Assembly: GCA_964527995.1 (NCBI GenBank)
Contig: CAZGRP010000030.1
Span: forward strand, 1 to 44,830
Origin: CAZGRP01 sp964527995
GTDB taxonomy: Bacteria; Zhuqueibacterota; Zhuqueibacteria; Oceanimicrobiales; CAZGRP01
Length of the DNA: 44,830 bases
Reading direction: 5' to 3'
Positions 15,450-23,900 of the stretch are shown here, piece by piece (within the stretch, counting starts at the first letter, position 1; each line of letters starts with the position of its first letter). The notes under the pieces were generated by a model, which was not told where the DNA came from, made no database searches, and saw only the letters and a program-made list of their open reading frames with translations. Position numbers and translations under genes: made by a program.

Positions 15450-16175
15450 ATGCTGAACGGTATCTATACTGCAGCGGCGAACATGATTCCAAAGGTGATC
15501 CAGCAGGATCTGGTCGCCAACAATCTGGCCAACGTAAACACCACCGGCTTCAAGAAAGATCGCCTGTACTTCCGTCAGATGTTCGATGCCGGTCTCTACT
15601 CGCCGCTGGCCGACGAGGTGAATCCGGGGCTCATGGACACAGTGACGATCTTCGAGCCCGGCCCCCTGGTCGCTACCAAGAACCCACTGGACGTGGCCAT
15701 CGTGGACGACGCCTTCTTCAGCATCCAGACCGATCAGGGCGTTCTCTACACCCGGAACGGTAGTTTCTCGCTCAGCGACGACGGTTATCTTGTGACCTCC
15801 ACGGGCGAGCGCGTGCTCGGCGAAGGCGGGCCCATTGTGCTGGACGGATCCCAGGAGGTGCAGATCACGGCATCCGGGGAGATCTGGCAGAACAACAAGC
15901 TTGTCGACCGCCTTGCCCTGGTGCGCGTCGCCGACCCGACCATGCTCGAAAAGGTCAGGGATACGCTGTTTCTGGCCAAGCCGGAAGCGGGGGTCAGTGC
16001 CGCTGCCGACGCCAGAGTCCAGCAGGGCTTTCTCGAGGGATCGAATGTTCGCCCCATCGAAGAGATGGTGAAGATGATCACGATCCTGCGCGAATTCGAG
16101 GCGGATCAGCGCGCCATTCAATATCAGGACGAAACGCTACGTCGAGCGGTCAATGATCTCGGCCGCGTTGGGTAG
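15450..16175 (+). CDS. flgF: FlgF, flagellar proximal rod protein
   Basis: 241 residues of the FlgF/FlgG rod family. The N-terminal motif DLVANNLANVNTTGFKKDR and the C-terminal helix (GFLEGSNVRPIEEMVKMITI) are standard, while the divergent middle and the place before flgG point to FlgF. The frame is open upstream to 15390, but that lies inside the sigma-54 promoter. ATG 15450, with GGAG seven bases upstream and the canonical MLNGIYTAA start, is the true beginning. FlgF is part of the periplasmic drive shaft. Confidence 0.93.
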   Translation: MLNGIYTAAANMIPKVIQQDLVANNLANVNTTGFKKDRLYFRQMFDAGLYSPLADEVNPGLMDTVTIFEPGPLVATKNPLDVAIVDDAFFSIQTDQGVLYTRNGSFSLSDDGYLVTSTGERVLGEGGPIVLDGSQEVQITASGEIWQNNKLVDRLALVRVADPTMLEKVRDTLFLAKPEAGVSAAADARVQQGFLEGSNVRPIEEMVKMITILREFEADQRAIQYQDETLRRAVNDLGRVG

Positions 16176-16179
16176 GAGC

Positions 16180-16413
16180 ATGCAACAGGCCACGAGCCCT
16201 GGTGACGCCGGCAGAGGGCCGAAAAAAGCGGTAACATCCCGGTCTCCCACGCTGAGTCGAAGAAAGCTGGCGAGAACGGTTTTTCGCCTTCTCAACCCGG
16301 TGATATTGTTCGTGGCGGTCCTGGTCACGGCGCTCTGGGTTGTGTGGCACCTGTTTGCAATTTGGGCAGAGAACGTCGTAGGAAGGAGCTTGAGGCATGA
16401 TCCGCGCACTTAG
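16180..16413 (+). CDS. Small single-helix membrane protein between flgF and flgG (tentative)
   Basis: 77 residues from ATG 16180 (an in-frame ATG at 16153 inside flgF is also possible). A basic N-terminal half (GPKKAVTSR, LSRRKLARTVF) is followed by a clear membrane segment, LLNPVILFVAVLVTALWVVW, then a short tail. Its end overlaps the flgG start by 17 bp. It fills a 221-bp gap that otherwise holds no gene. A GGAG lies only one base before ATG 16180, too close for normal use, so translation may depend on flgF read-through or on the 16153 start. No family recognised. Confidence 0.45.
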   Translation: MQQATSPGDAGRGPKKAVTSRSPTLSRRKLARTVFRLLNPVILFVAVLVTALWVVWHLFAIWAENVVGRSLRHDPRT

Positions 16414-17185
16414 AACTGCAGCAACAGGGATGTACGCGCAAGAGTTGTTCGTGGACACCGTCGCGAACAACCTGGCCAACCTGAACACCACTGGCTTCAA
16501 GAAAGCGAAAGTCGAGTTTCAGGACCTTCTGTACCAGACGCAGCGCGCCGTCGGAGCACAGAACGCCCAGGGCGCAACGGTTCCGGTCGAGATTCAGATC
16601 GGGCACGGCACCCGCCCTGTGGCTGTTCAAAAGATCTTCTCCCAGGGCGATATGTCGGCCACGAACAATGCTCTCGACATCGCCATCGACGGCAACGGCT
16701 TCTTGCAAGTGCTGAGAACCGATGGCACGGTGGCCTACACCCGCGATGGAGCGCTGAAGCTGTCGGCCGACGGTCGCCTGGTCACCTCCGATGGGCTGGC
16801 GCTGGAACCGGAGATCGTGCTGCCCCCGGACACCCAAGAGATCAGCATCAGCCCGGAAGGGGTAATCTCGGTCAAGGTGGCCGGGGAGACCGAGGCGCAG
16901 GAAGTGGGCCAGATCGAACTGGCCCGTTTCGTCAACCCGGCCGGATTGAAGAGCACGGGTTCAAACCTCTACGAGGAGACAGCAGCTTCCGGCCAGCCCT
17001 TCCTCGGGACGCCGGGAAGTGAAGGGTTCGGAAGGGTCATGCAGGGGTACCTGGAGTTGTCGAATGTCGACATCGTAGAGGAGATGGTCAGCATGATCAT
17101 CGCCCAGCGTGCATACGAAATCAACTCCAAGGCGATCAAAACCGCCGAAGAGATGCTGTCGATCGCCAACGATCTGAGAAGGTAG
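16397..17185 (+). CDS. flgG: FlgG, flagellar distal rod protein
   Basis: 262 residues, the usual FlgG length. It begins MIRALRTAATGMYAQELFVD with VANNLANLNTTGFKKAKVEF, and ends GYLELSNVDIVEEMVSMIIA, then QRAYEINSKAIKTAEEM, all typical of FlgG. AAGGAG lies eight bases before the ATG. It forms the distal rod that crosses the periplasm and passes through the P- and L-rings encoded downstream. Confidence 0.96.
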   Translation: MIRALRTAATGMYAQELFVDTVANNLANLNTTGFKKAKVEFQDLLYQTQRAVGAQNAQGATVPVEIQIGHGTRPVAVQKIFSQGDMSATNNALDIAIDGNGFLQVLRTDGTVAYTRDGALKLSADGRLVTSDGLALEPEIVLPPDTQEISISPEGVISVKVAGETEAQEVGQIELARFVNPAGLKSTGSNLYEETAASGQPFLGTPGSEGFGRVMQGYLELSNVDIVEEMVSMIIAQRAYEINSKAIKTAEEMLSIANDLRR

Positions 17186-17202
17186 ACCATAGGTGGACAT
17201 CG

Positions 17203-18177
17203 ATGACCCGGTGGATTCTTGCCCTACTCGTAACAACGGCTCTGTTGCAGCCGACCCGCGCGGCACAGGCACAGTCGAAGAACGGCCTGTCCATCAATCT
17301 GAAGTCGAGAGCCCTGGTGATCGGACCCAGGATTCGCCTGGGTGAAATCGGCGTCATCCAGGGAGCGACCAAAAAGATCAAGGCGGCTCTGGACAGCCTG
17401 GAGCTCGGGCAGGCGCCGCCTCCCGGCGAATCGCGGGAGATCACTCTTTCCTACATCAAGAACAAGATGCGGGCGGCCGGCCTGAAAAAATACATCCGCT
17501 ACATCAAGGGGCCGAAGAGAATCCGGGTGACGACGGCGCAGGTGCAGATCGACAAGGCCATCCTGCGCGAATCTGTCACCGACTACATCGAGCGTCACCT
17601 GCCTGCCTCTGTGGTCCGCCACAAGATCGAGTTTCGCAGGCTGCCGGAAAACGTGGCCGTGGCAGCTCCGCTGACGGCTGTCAAAGTTCAGGTGCTCGGC
17701 GGCCCCGACCTGCGAGGCTTCAAGACGTTCTGGGTTGATTTCTACTCAAACGACCGACGACTGGCACGTGTGCCTGTGGTCGCCTATGTGCGGGTCTTTG
17801 AGAGGGTGCTGGTGGCGGATGAGCGCATTGCCAGGGGAGAGCTGTTGGCGAGGGCGCGCTTGCGGCAGGAGGTGGTGGAGACCACGAAGCTGCCGTCCAG
17901 ACCGCTGGCGGTAAATCTCATCTCTCGCAAACGGACCCGCGTCATCGTCTCTTCCGGAGAGATTCTCACCGAAGCTGACGTGGAAGTACCACCGCTGGTA
18001 GAGCGCGGTCAGTTGGTGAAGCTCGTGGCCCGAGTCGGCCAGATCGAGATCACGACCAAAGCCAGGACCCAGCAGGCTGGTAACAAGTCGCAGCGGATTC
18101 GTGTGCGAAACCTGGAGTCGGGAAAAGTGCTGCTGGCCACCGTGATCGATGCTCAGACCGTTTCCGTGGAGCCTTGA
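17203..18177 (+). CDS. flgA: FlgA, P-ring assembly chaperone
   Basis: 324 residues with an N-terminal signal peptide (ILALLVTTALLQPTRAAQAQ). The C-terminal SAF/FlgA domain (about 195-324) shows the usual order: VFERVLVADERIARGELLAR, RLRQEVVETTKLPSRPL, then LVERGQLVKLVARVGQIEIT and VRNLESGKVLLATVIDA. It is longer than enterobacterial FlgA (about 220) because of an N-terminal domain with many Lys and Arg. FlgA is a periplasmic chaperone for the P-ring protein FlgI, encoded two genes on. The stop is one base from the flgH ATG. Confidence 0.93.
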   Translation: MTRWILALLVTTALLQPTRAAQAQSKNGLSINLKSRALVIGPRIRLGEIGVIQGATKKIKAALDSLELGQAPPPGESREITLSYIKNKMRAAGLKKYIRYIKGPKRIRVTTAQVQIDKAILRESVTDYIERHLPASVVRHKIEFRRLPENVAVAAPLTAVKVQVLGGPDLRGFKTFWVDFYSNDRRLARVPVVAYVRVFERVLVADERIARGELLARARLRQEVVETTKLPSRPLAVNLISRKRTRVIVSSGEILTEADVEVPPLVERGQLVKLVARVGQIEITTKARTQQAGNKSQRIRVRNLESGKVLLATVIDAQTVSVEP

Positions 18178-18178
18178 G

Positions 18179-18772
18179 ATGGAAGTTCCTGCACATCGAG
18201 CAGTGCTTGCAATGTTGGCGATGGCCTTGCTTCTGTTGGTCGCGCCAGCTCAGGCGCAGATTTCGTCCGCCGCGGTGCCATCGCTCTACTCGGACAATCG
18301 GGCCCATCGTGTCGGCGACGTTGTGACGATCTATATCGTCGAGTTCGCCACCGGCAGCAACTCCTCCACGACCACCACCGACAAGCAGACGACTGCCAGC
18401 GCCAGCGGCAAGGGATCGGGGGCGCTGAAATTCTTGCCGGTCTTCGGCATGGAGGGCGGCACTGCCTCGTCGTTCAATGGAAATGCCAAGACAGCTCGCA
18501 ACGGCGTTCTCAAAGCGAAAATGACGGCCAGGATTACGGCTGTCGATGACAACGGCAATTTCGTCATCGAGGGCTCCCGTGAGGTGACGGTCAACAGCGA
18601 CCGACAGCTCACGGTCCTGAAGGGGACCGTGCGGCCTGAGGACATCACCAGCGACAATGTGGTGTTCTCGTACAACATCGCCAACGCCAAAATTTCCTAT
18701 CGCGGCAAAGGCCTCGTCAACACAGGGCAAAGGCCCGGCATTCTTACTCGTCTGATCAACTGGATCTTCTGA
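18179..18772 (+). CDS. flgH: FlgH, L-ring protein without a lipobox
   Basis: 197 residues from ATG 18179, directly after the flgA stop. The signal peptide (MLAMALLLLVAPAQAQ) has a standard cleavage site, but there is no cysteine; FlgH is normally a lipoprotein with an LxxC lipobox. The mature part is otherwise typical: SLYSDNRAHRVGDVVTIYIV, a Ser/Thr-rich segment, then FVIEGSREVTVNSDRQLTVL, VRPEDITSDNVV and ISYRGKGLVNTGQRPG. It forms the outer-membrane bushing of the rod. The frame is open upstream to 18149, but that adds no cysteine at the right place. Confidence 0.93.
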   Translation: MEVPAHRAVLAMLAMALLLLVAPAQAQISSAAVPSLYSDNRAHRVGDVVTIYIVEFATGSNSSTTTTDKQTTASASGKGSGALKFLPVFGMEGGTASSFNGNAKTARNGVLKAKMTARITAVDDNGNFVIEGSREVTVNSDRQLTVLKGTVRPEDITSDNVVFSYNIANAKISYRGKGLVNTGQRPGILTRLINWIF

Positions 18773-18773
18773 G

Positions 18774-19871
18774 ATGCGGCGTGTGCAGACCATCATTGTG
18801 GCGCTCTTGCTCATGCCTGCCCTGGCCTGGCCGGGGGTGCGCATCAAGGATGTTGCCCGGGTCAAGGGGATGAGCAGCAAGAAGCTGGTTGGATACGGAC
18901 TCGTTGTCGGCCTGGACCGGACGGGTGACACGCGACGTTCTCAGCTGACCATCCAGTCGGTGGTCAACATGATGCAGCGTTTCGGCCTGAAGATTTCACG
19001 CCGGCAGTTGCGCCTGCGGAACGTCGCCGCGGTCATGGTCACTGCAGAGCTGCCGCCGTTCGCGCGATCCGGACAGCGGATCGACGTGCAGGTCTCCTCG
19101 TTGGGCGATGCCCAGAGCCTGGAGGGGGGTACTTTGCTCATGTCTCCACTTGTCGGCCCGGACGGCAAGCTCTGGGCCTGGGCGCAGGGGGCCCTGTCGA
19201 CAGGCGGCTTCAACATACGCTCCATCGGTGGTGACCGCGTGCGCAAGAACTACACGCTCGTCGGTCGGGTGCCCGGCGGAGCGACAGTGGAGCGCGACTA
19301 CCAGGTGAATCTGGTGGAGGGGAATCAGATCTTTCTGTCATTGGACGAGCCTGATTTCACCACGGCCGTCAAGATGGCACAGGCGATCAATGCGAAGGTC
19401 GGCACGCAGGTGGCAACGGCCACCGATGCCGTTCAGGTGGCCGTGAACGTGCCGGATCAGTACCGTGAGAAGGTGCCGGAGTTCATCAGCCTCATCGAGG
19501 AACTGCAGACGGACACAGATGAACCGGCGCGGGTGGTCGTCAACGAGAGGACAGGTACGGTTGTGGTGGGCGGAAATGTCACCCTGAAGCCTGCAGCGGT
19601 ATCGCACGGCAACCTGAGCGTGGAGATCAAAGCGACGCCGGTGATCTCGCAGCCGCCGCCCTTTTCGCAGGGGCAAACGGTGGTCGTGCCTCAGACCCAG
19701 ACGCGAGTGACAGAGGAGGGGGGCCGCCTGGTCGTTCTTCAAGAATCAGCGACCGTCGCCGACGTGGCCAAGGCGCTTAACGCCCTCGGTGTGGGCACCC
19801 GTGACATCATCGCCATATTCCAGGCGCTGAAGGAAGCCGGCGCCTTGAAAGCCGAACTCATTATCATGTAG
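18774..19871 (+). CDS. flgI: FlgI, P-ring protein
   Basis: 365 residues with an N-terminal signal peptide (TIIVALLLMPALAWPG). The sequence IKDVARVKGMSSKKLVGYGL, then VVGLDRTGD, and later VAAVMVTAELPPFARSGQRI and DVQVSSLGDAQSLEGGTLLM are hallmark FlgI segments. The C-terminal part (VGTRDIIAIFQALKEAGAL, then KAELIIM) is complete. It assembles into the periplasmic P-ring with FlgA help. It begins two bases after the flgH stop. Confidence 0.96.
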   Translation: MRRVQTIIVALLLMPALAWPGVRIKDVARVKGMSSKKLVGYGLVVGLDRTGDTRRSQLTIQSVVNMMQRFGLKISRRQLRLRNVAAVMVTAELPPFARSGQRIDVQVSSLGDAQSLEGGTLLMSPLVGPDGKLWAWAQGALSTGGFNIRSIGGDRVRKNYTLVGRVPGGATVERDYQVNLVEGNQIFLSLDEPDFTTAVKMAQAINAKVGTQVATATDAVQVAVNVPDQYREKVPEFISLIEELQTDTDEPARVVVNERTGTVVVGGNVTLKPAAVSHGNLSVEIKATPVISQPPPFSQGQTVVVPQTQTRVTEEGGRLVVLQESATVADVAKALNALGVGTRDIIAIFQALKEAGALKAELIIM

Positions 19872-19889
19872 TTTCCTGGCGGTAAGAAA

Positions 19890-20666
19890 ATGGATCGAGC
19901 TTCTTTTCAGGTTCCCCTGTACAACAACCGAGCCGCGGGAGCCGCGCGCCAGTTGCGAAACGTTGGTGACGCCTCGGCGGCCCGGCGCAAGCAGGCGGCA
20001 GAGGATTTCGAAGCGATTTTCGTGGAATACATGCTGCGCCAGATGAGGCAGGCACAGGTGCAGGGTGGGCTCTTCGGTTCGGGTGCCGCGGGCGACTTTT
20101 ACGAGAGCCTGCTGGAATCGGCTGTTGCGAAGCAGATCGCCCACCGCCAGCAACTGGGTCTGGCTAAGATGATTTTGCAGCAGCTGGAGCGCGAGACGCC
20201 CAAGGTCGAAGCGAAGGCCGGCCCGGCAACAACCGGGTCGACAGCGGCCGGTGCCAAAACCACCCTCCCGAAGCAGCAATTGAGCCACATTGTCCAGAAG
20301 GCTGCCGCCGCGAGCGGTGTCGACGCTCTCCTTCTCCAGGCCATGATCGTCCACGAATCGGGTGGAAACCCACAGGCCGTCAGTCCCAAGGGAGCGGTCG
20401 GGCTCATGCAGTTGATGCCCGAAACCGGGAAGGAAATCGGCGTGCGGGATTTGTTCGATCCGATTGAGAATGTCTATGGCGGGGCGCGCTATATGGCTCG
20501 TCTGCTATCCCAGTTCCATGGCGACACAAAACTGGCCCTGGCGGCCTACAACGCCGGGCCGGAAGCGGTGGAACGCTACGGTGGTGTACCGCCCTACGAG
20601 GAGACGCAGCGCTATGTGGCCCGTGTTATCGAGACGTGGAGGTCCTTCGCAAAGGAAGGATCCTGA
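19890..20666 (+). CDS. flgJ: FlgJ-type rod protein fused to an SLT lytic transglycosylase
   Basis: 258 residues in two parts. The N-terminal part (about 30-100: QAAEDFEAIFVEYMLRQMRQ, then GDFYESLLESAVAKQIA) is the FlgJ rod-binding domain. After an Ala/Thr-rich linker, the C-terminal part (about 130-258) is a lytic transglycosylase (SLT) domain: catalytic Glu156 in VHESGGNPQAVSPKGAVGLM, then QLMPET and LALAAYNAGPEAV. Enterobacterial FlgJ carries a different hydrolase (glycoside hydrolase family 73) here. The job would be the same: capping the rod while opening the peptidoglycan. Export is presumably by the flagellar apparatus, since there is no signal peptide. Confidence 0.92.
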   Translation: MDRASFQVPLYNNRAAGAARQLRNVGDASAARRKQAAEDFEAIFVEYMLRQMRQAQVQGGLFGSGAAGDFYESLLESAVAKQIAHRQQLGLAKMILQQLERETPKVEAKAGPATTGSTAAGAKTTLPKQQLSHIVQKAAAASGVDALLLQAMIVHESGGNPQAVSPKGAVGLMQLMPETGKEIGVRDLFDPIENVYGGARYMARLLSQFHGDTKLALAAYNAGPEAVERYGGVPPYEETQRYVARVIETWRSFAKEGS

Positions 20667-20690
20667 ATACTCAGAACAAAGGGAATTGAA

Positions 20691-21098
20691 ATGAGATCCG
20701 ATGGCGAAGTGACAGCACAACCCGGCCAGCCACTTACTCTGTTTCTGGCGCTGGAGAATGCCCTCGATGCTCAGATCAAGGCGGTGCTCAACCGAAATCG
20801 GCAGGATCTGGAACGGGTTACCGAGGAGTTGGAGCGCCTGGTGGATCGTTTCCAGGTCGCCCTTCTGAATCAGCAGGTGCGCGCCGGTGGTGAAGAGGTG
20901 CTGCCCGAGATCCGTGAGGCGACGCACAGAGTGCGTCAGAAATTGCGCCGGGCCCAGCGGCTGGTCGAGGTCTCGATGCAGTTCTTCGAGGAACAGATTG
21001 CACAGTTTGCCCGCTTCGGTAGCGAGGCGGAGTACGACTCGTCTGGACGAGGACAGACCTCGCCGGCAGTGCCGACATTGATTGAATTGCGGACCTGA
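20691..21098 (+). CDS. flgN: FlgN-like export chaperone for hook-junction proteins
   Basis: 135 residues, helical throughout, with FlgN character (LTLFLALENALDAQIKAVLN, ELERLVDRFQVALLNQQ). It lies between flgJ and flgK, the usual place of FlgN, the chaperone for FlgK and FlgL, which are encoded next. FlgN is poorly conserved, so the call leans on position and predicted coiled-coil character. In many bacteria flgM lies just before flgN; here the 24 bp between flgJ and flgN leave no room for it. Confidence 0.75.
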   Translation: MRSDGEVTAQPGQPLTLFLALENALDAQIKAVLNRNRQDLERVTEELERLVDRFQVALLNQQVRAGGEEVLPEIREATHRVRQKLRRAQRLVEVSMQFFEEQIAQFARFGSEAEYDSSGRGQTSPAVPTLIELRT

Positions 21099-21100
21099 CG

Positions 21101-22477
21101 ATGCCGACGCTGAATGGAATCCTGCAGCTTGCCAAGCGCGGACTGGCAGCTTCTCAACTGGGCACCAGTACGGCTGGCAACAACATCACCAACGTCAACA
21201 CGCCGGGCTACTCGCGCCAGCGGGTGGAGCTTCGCAGTAGCGAAGTGCGCGACTCGATCCTGGGCACGATAGGGGCCGGGGTCGATGTGCAGAGAATCTC
21301 GCGGCAACGAGACCTGTTTCTCGATAGGCAAATCCGGGCCGCAAACGCCGACCTCGGCCGATTCCGAGCCGAGTCTGACCAACTCCAGGGAATCGAGAAT
21401 CTGTTTCAGGAACCGAACGGTCAAGGGCTTGGAGTGCTGCTGGATGACTTCTGGAATGCCTGGTACGAAGTCTCCAATCAGCCAGAGGACCGTTCGATTC
21501 GCCAGACTCTGGTATCCAGGGCATCGGCTCTCACTCGTGGCTTCCATCGTCTGGCGAAAGGGCTTTCGCAGGCGCGTCAGGAAATCAATCAGGAACTCGC
21601 CGATCGCGTCAAAACCCTCAACGATCGTTTCGCCGAACTCGCGCGGTTGAACGGGGAGGTCATCAAGGCGCAGGGGCAGAAGGGAGCTGCCAACGCCGCC
21701 CTGGATCGGCGCGATCTCCTTCTGGATGAGATCTCGAAAGTGGTGCCGGTGGACGTGGTGTACAAGGACTCAGGATCCGTGAATGTCTATGTGGAAGGGC
21801 AGGCCGTCGTTCAGGGGGTGAATGCCGGTCAGTTGGCTCTTCAGGCCGAATCGGTGAATGGGGTTGAGATTCTGCAACTTAGAGGGGTTGACGGTAATAA
21901 CTTGATACTTCGCAACGGCGAATTAAAGGCCCTGTTGGACGTCCGCGATACGGTCCTGCCCGACTTCCAGCAAACGCTTGACGAAATTGCTGGAAAGCTG
22001 GTATCGTCGGTCAATGACCTCCATGCTCAAGGATACACCTTGGACGGTCGCCAGGGCCTTTCGTTCTTTGACTCGACGAAAGTCCAGGCGAAAGATATTG
22101 CTTTAGACGCCGAAATCCTGACCGATGTATCAAATGTAGCCGTGTCCCAAGATGGGACGCCGGGCAACAATGACATCGCGATCCGGATCGCCAGGCTTCG
22201 CGACGCCCTGGTGGCAGCCGACGGCAAAACGACGCTGGCGGGTCGCTACCAGGAGCTTGTAACAGATCTCGGATCAAAGTCGGAGGCGGCGGCAACGTCC
22301 CTGGAGAGCCAACAGTTGGTGGTCGGGCATCTGGAAGACACCCGCGAGTCGGCGCAGGGTGTCTCTTTGGACGAGGAGATGGCCAATCTGATTACCTTTC
22401 AGACGGCCTTTGGCGCCGCGGCGCGGGTGGTTCGTGCCGTGGACGAGATGACACAGACGCTGCTGACCATGATCTAG
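21101..22477 (+). CDS. flgK: FlgK, hook-filament junction protein 1
   Basis: 458 residues. The N-terminus LQLAKRGLAASQLGTSTAGN, then NITNVNTPGYSRQRVEL, and LLDDFWNAWYEVSNQPEDRS, RQTLV are classical FlgK. The C-terminus (GVSLDEEMANLITFQTAFGA, then AARVVRAVDEMTQTLL) is the paired coiled-coil end. The length is close to the shorter FlgK proteins, so no large insertion domain is present. It begins two bases after the flgN stop and joins hook to filament together with FlgL. Confidence 0.95.
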   Translation: MPTLNGILQLAKRGLAASQLGTSTAGNNITNVNTPGYSRQRVELRSSEVRDSILGTIGAGVDVQRISRQRDLFLDRQIRAANADLGRFRAESDQLQGIENLFQEPNGQGLGVLLDDFWNAWYEVSNQPEDRSIRQTLVSRASALTRGFHRLAKGLSQARQEINQELADRVKTLNDRFAELARLNGEVIKAQGQKGAANAALDRRDLLLDEISKVVPVDVVYKDSGSVNVYVEGQAVVQGVNAGQLALQAESVNGVEILQLRGVDGNNLILRNGELKALLDVRDTVLPDFQQTLDEIAGKLVSSVNDLHAQGYTLDGRQGLSFFDSTKVQAKDIALDAEILTDVSNVAVSQDGTPGNNDIAIRIARLRDALVAADGKTTLAGRYQELVTDLGSKSEAAATSLESQQLVVGHLEDTRESAQGVSLDEEMANLITFQTAFGAAARVVRAVDEMTQTLLTMI

Positions 22478-22489
22478 GGAGTCTGAGCC

Positions 22490-23392
22490 ATGCGCGTCAC
22501 CAACAAGATGGCCATCACCACTGTGCTGAGGAGCCTGCGCAAGCCTGTCGACTCGATGCTGAAACGGCAGACGGAAATCACCTCGGGAACCCGGGTGCAG
22601 AAGCCTTCGGACGACCCGACGGTCATTTCTCGCCTGCAGTCTATCGATTCGGGTCTGCGGGCGATCGCACAATACCGCCGCAACCTCGACAGCGCCAGGT
22701 CGGTGTTGCGAGACGGTGAAAGCGCCCTGGCCGACTTTGAGACGCTCGTCACCCGCGCCAAGGAGCTCACGGTTCAGGCCGGGAATTCGGCCCTCGATTC
22801 CGGTGCGCGCAGTGCCATAGCTGCCGAGGTAAATCAACTCCTCGAGTCGGCCGTGGTTCTGGCGAACCGAAAGGCAGGGCGGCGATATCTGTTTGGCGGT
22901 ACCAACACGCTGACAGAGCCGTTCCGCGTCACCCGCAACGACGCCGGGGAAATCGTTTCGGTTCAGGCGGGTGACGTTTCATCCACAGTGACACGGGACG
23001 TCGATCAGGAGACGACGGTGGGGGTAAATGTTCCAGCGGACAAGGTCTTCGGCGGCGACGGCGATATCTTTCAGACGCTCATTGCCCTCCGTGATGCCGT
23101 CCGGAAATCGGACCAGACCACGGTGCTGAAGACTCTGGACCGCCTGAACACCGTCCTCGATCGTTCCATCGATGCCCGAGTCGCTGTCGGGTCGAAGCTG
23201 GAGCGCCTCGACGCCATACAAAGCCAGTTGGAGGATCGGGAGGCGGCGTTCCGCCAACGTCGGGCGGATCTCGCCGATGTAGACCTCGCGGAAGCACTGA
23301 CTCGACTCAGTGCCGAGGAGGTGGCGTATCAGGTATCTCTCGGAGCCGCGGCACGAATCCTGGGGACCAGCTTGGTCGATTTTCTACGTTAA
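22490..23392 (+). CDS. flgL: FlgL, hook-filament junction protein 3
   Basis: 300 residues with flagellin-like ends. The N-terminus (MRVTNKMAITTVLRSLRKPV, RQTEITSGTRVQKPSDDP) and the segment ALADFETLVTRAKELTVQAG, with RRYLFGGTNTLTEPF, identify FlgL. The C-terminus (ADVDLAEALTRLSAEEVAYQ, then AAARIL) pairs with the N-terminus as in flagellins. It lies 12 bp after flgK. Confidence 0.94.
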   Translation: MRVTNKMAITTVLRSLRKPVDSMLKRQTEITSGTRVQKPSDDPTVISRLQSIDSGLRAIAQYRRNLDSARSVLRDGESALADFETLVTRAKELTVQAGNSALDSGARSAIAAEVNQLLESAVVLANRKAGRRYLFGGTNTLTEPFRVTRNDAGEIVSVQAGDVSSTVTRDVDQETTVGVNVPADKVFGGDGDIFQTLIALRDAVRKSDQTTVLKTLDRLNTVLDRSIDARVAVGSKLERLDAIQSQLEDREAAFRQRRADLADVDLAEALTRLSAEEVAYQVSLGAAARILGTSLVDFLR

Positions 23393-23419
23393 TGCATCCA
23401 ACATGAGGCGGTACGCATC

Positions 23420-23881
23420 ATGAGTACGACGAACGACAACGGGTTCATTCGCATCGAGCATCCTCGTTGGGGGCAGCTTGAGTTCCGGGCCGAAGACATC
23501 ATTTATTTCCCGCAGGGGCTGGTGGGCTTTGAGCGGCTGAAGCGATTTGCCATTTTCCAATCGGAAGATACTGTGCCGTTCGCCTGGATGATTTCAGTCG
23601 ATGATCCCGACATTGGGTTTGCTATCATCAATCCGATGATCTTTTGTCCCGATTACAACCCCAATGTGAGCCAGCGGGAGCTGAGAGAACTCAAGGTTAC
23701 GAAGCCGGAAGAGGTTGCCATCTATTCGATTGTGACTTTGAACTGCGACCCACGAAAGGCAACCGCCAATCTAAGCGGACCCATCTTCATCAATACGAAG
23801 CAGAGACTGGCAAAACAGGTGGTTCTGCTGAGTGAGCAGTACTCGAGCAGGTGGAGAATCGTAGGCGAATGCGAAGAATAA
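23420..23881 (+). CDS. fliW: FliW, flagellar assembly factor and CsrA antagonist
   Basis: 153 residues. It contains IIYFPQGLVGFERLKRFAIF, then FAWMISVDDPDIGFAIINPM and the segment VAIYSIVTLNCDPRKATANL with GPIFINTKQRLAKQVVL, all typical of FliW. FliW binds CsrA and is itself titrated by flagellin in the bacteria studied, so that flagellin level controls its own translation. csrA follows 19 bp downstream. The flagellin that would complete this loop is not encoded in the window. Confidence 0.95.
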   Translation: MSTTNDNGFIRIEHPRWGQLEFRAEDIIYFPQGLVGFERLKRFAIFQSEDTVPFAWMISVDDPDIGFAIINPMIFCPDYNPNVSQRELRELKVTKPEEVAIYSIVTLNCDPRKATANLSGPIFINTKQRLAKQVVLLSEQYSSRWRIVGECEE

Positions 23882-23900
23882 CGAAGAGGAACACGAACCT

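Noticed and set aside
16345..16358. TGGCACCTGTTTGC, a sigma-54-like element just before flgG
   Set aside because: The spacing between the GG and GC dinucleotides is one base short of the strict requirement, and it lies inside a probable small coding frame and within an operon already served by the promoter at 15386.
20667..20690. A flgM gene between flgJ and flgN, as in many related clusters
   Set aside because: Only 24 bp separate the two genes and no frame fits.
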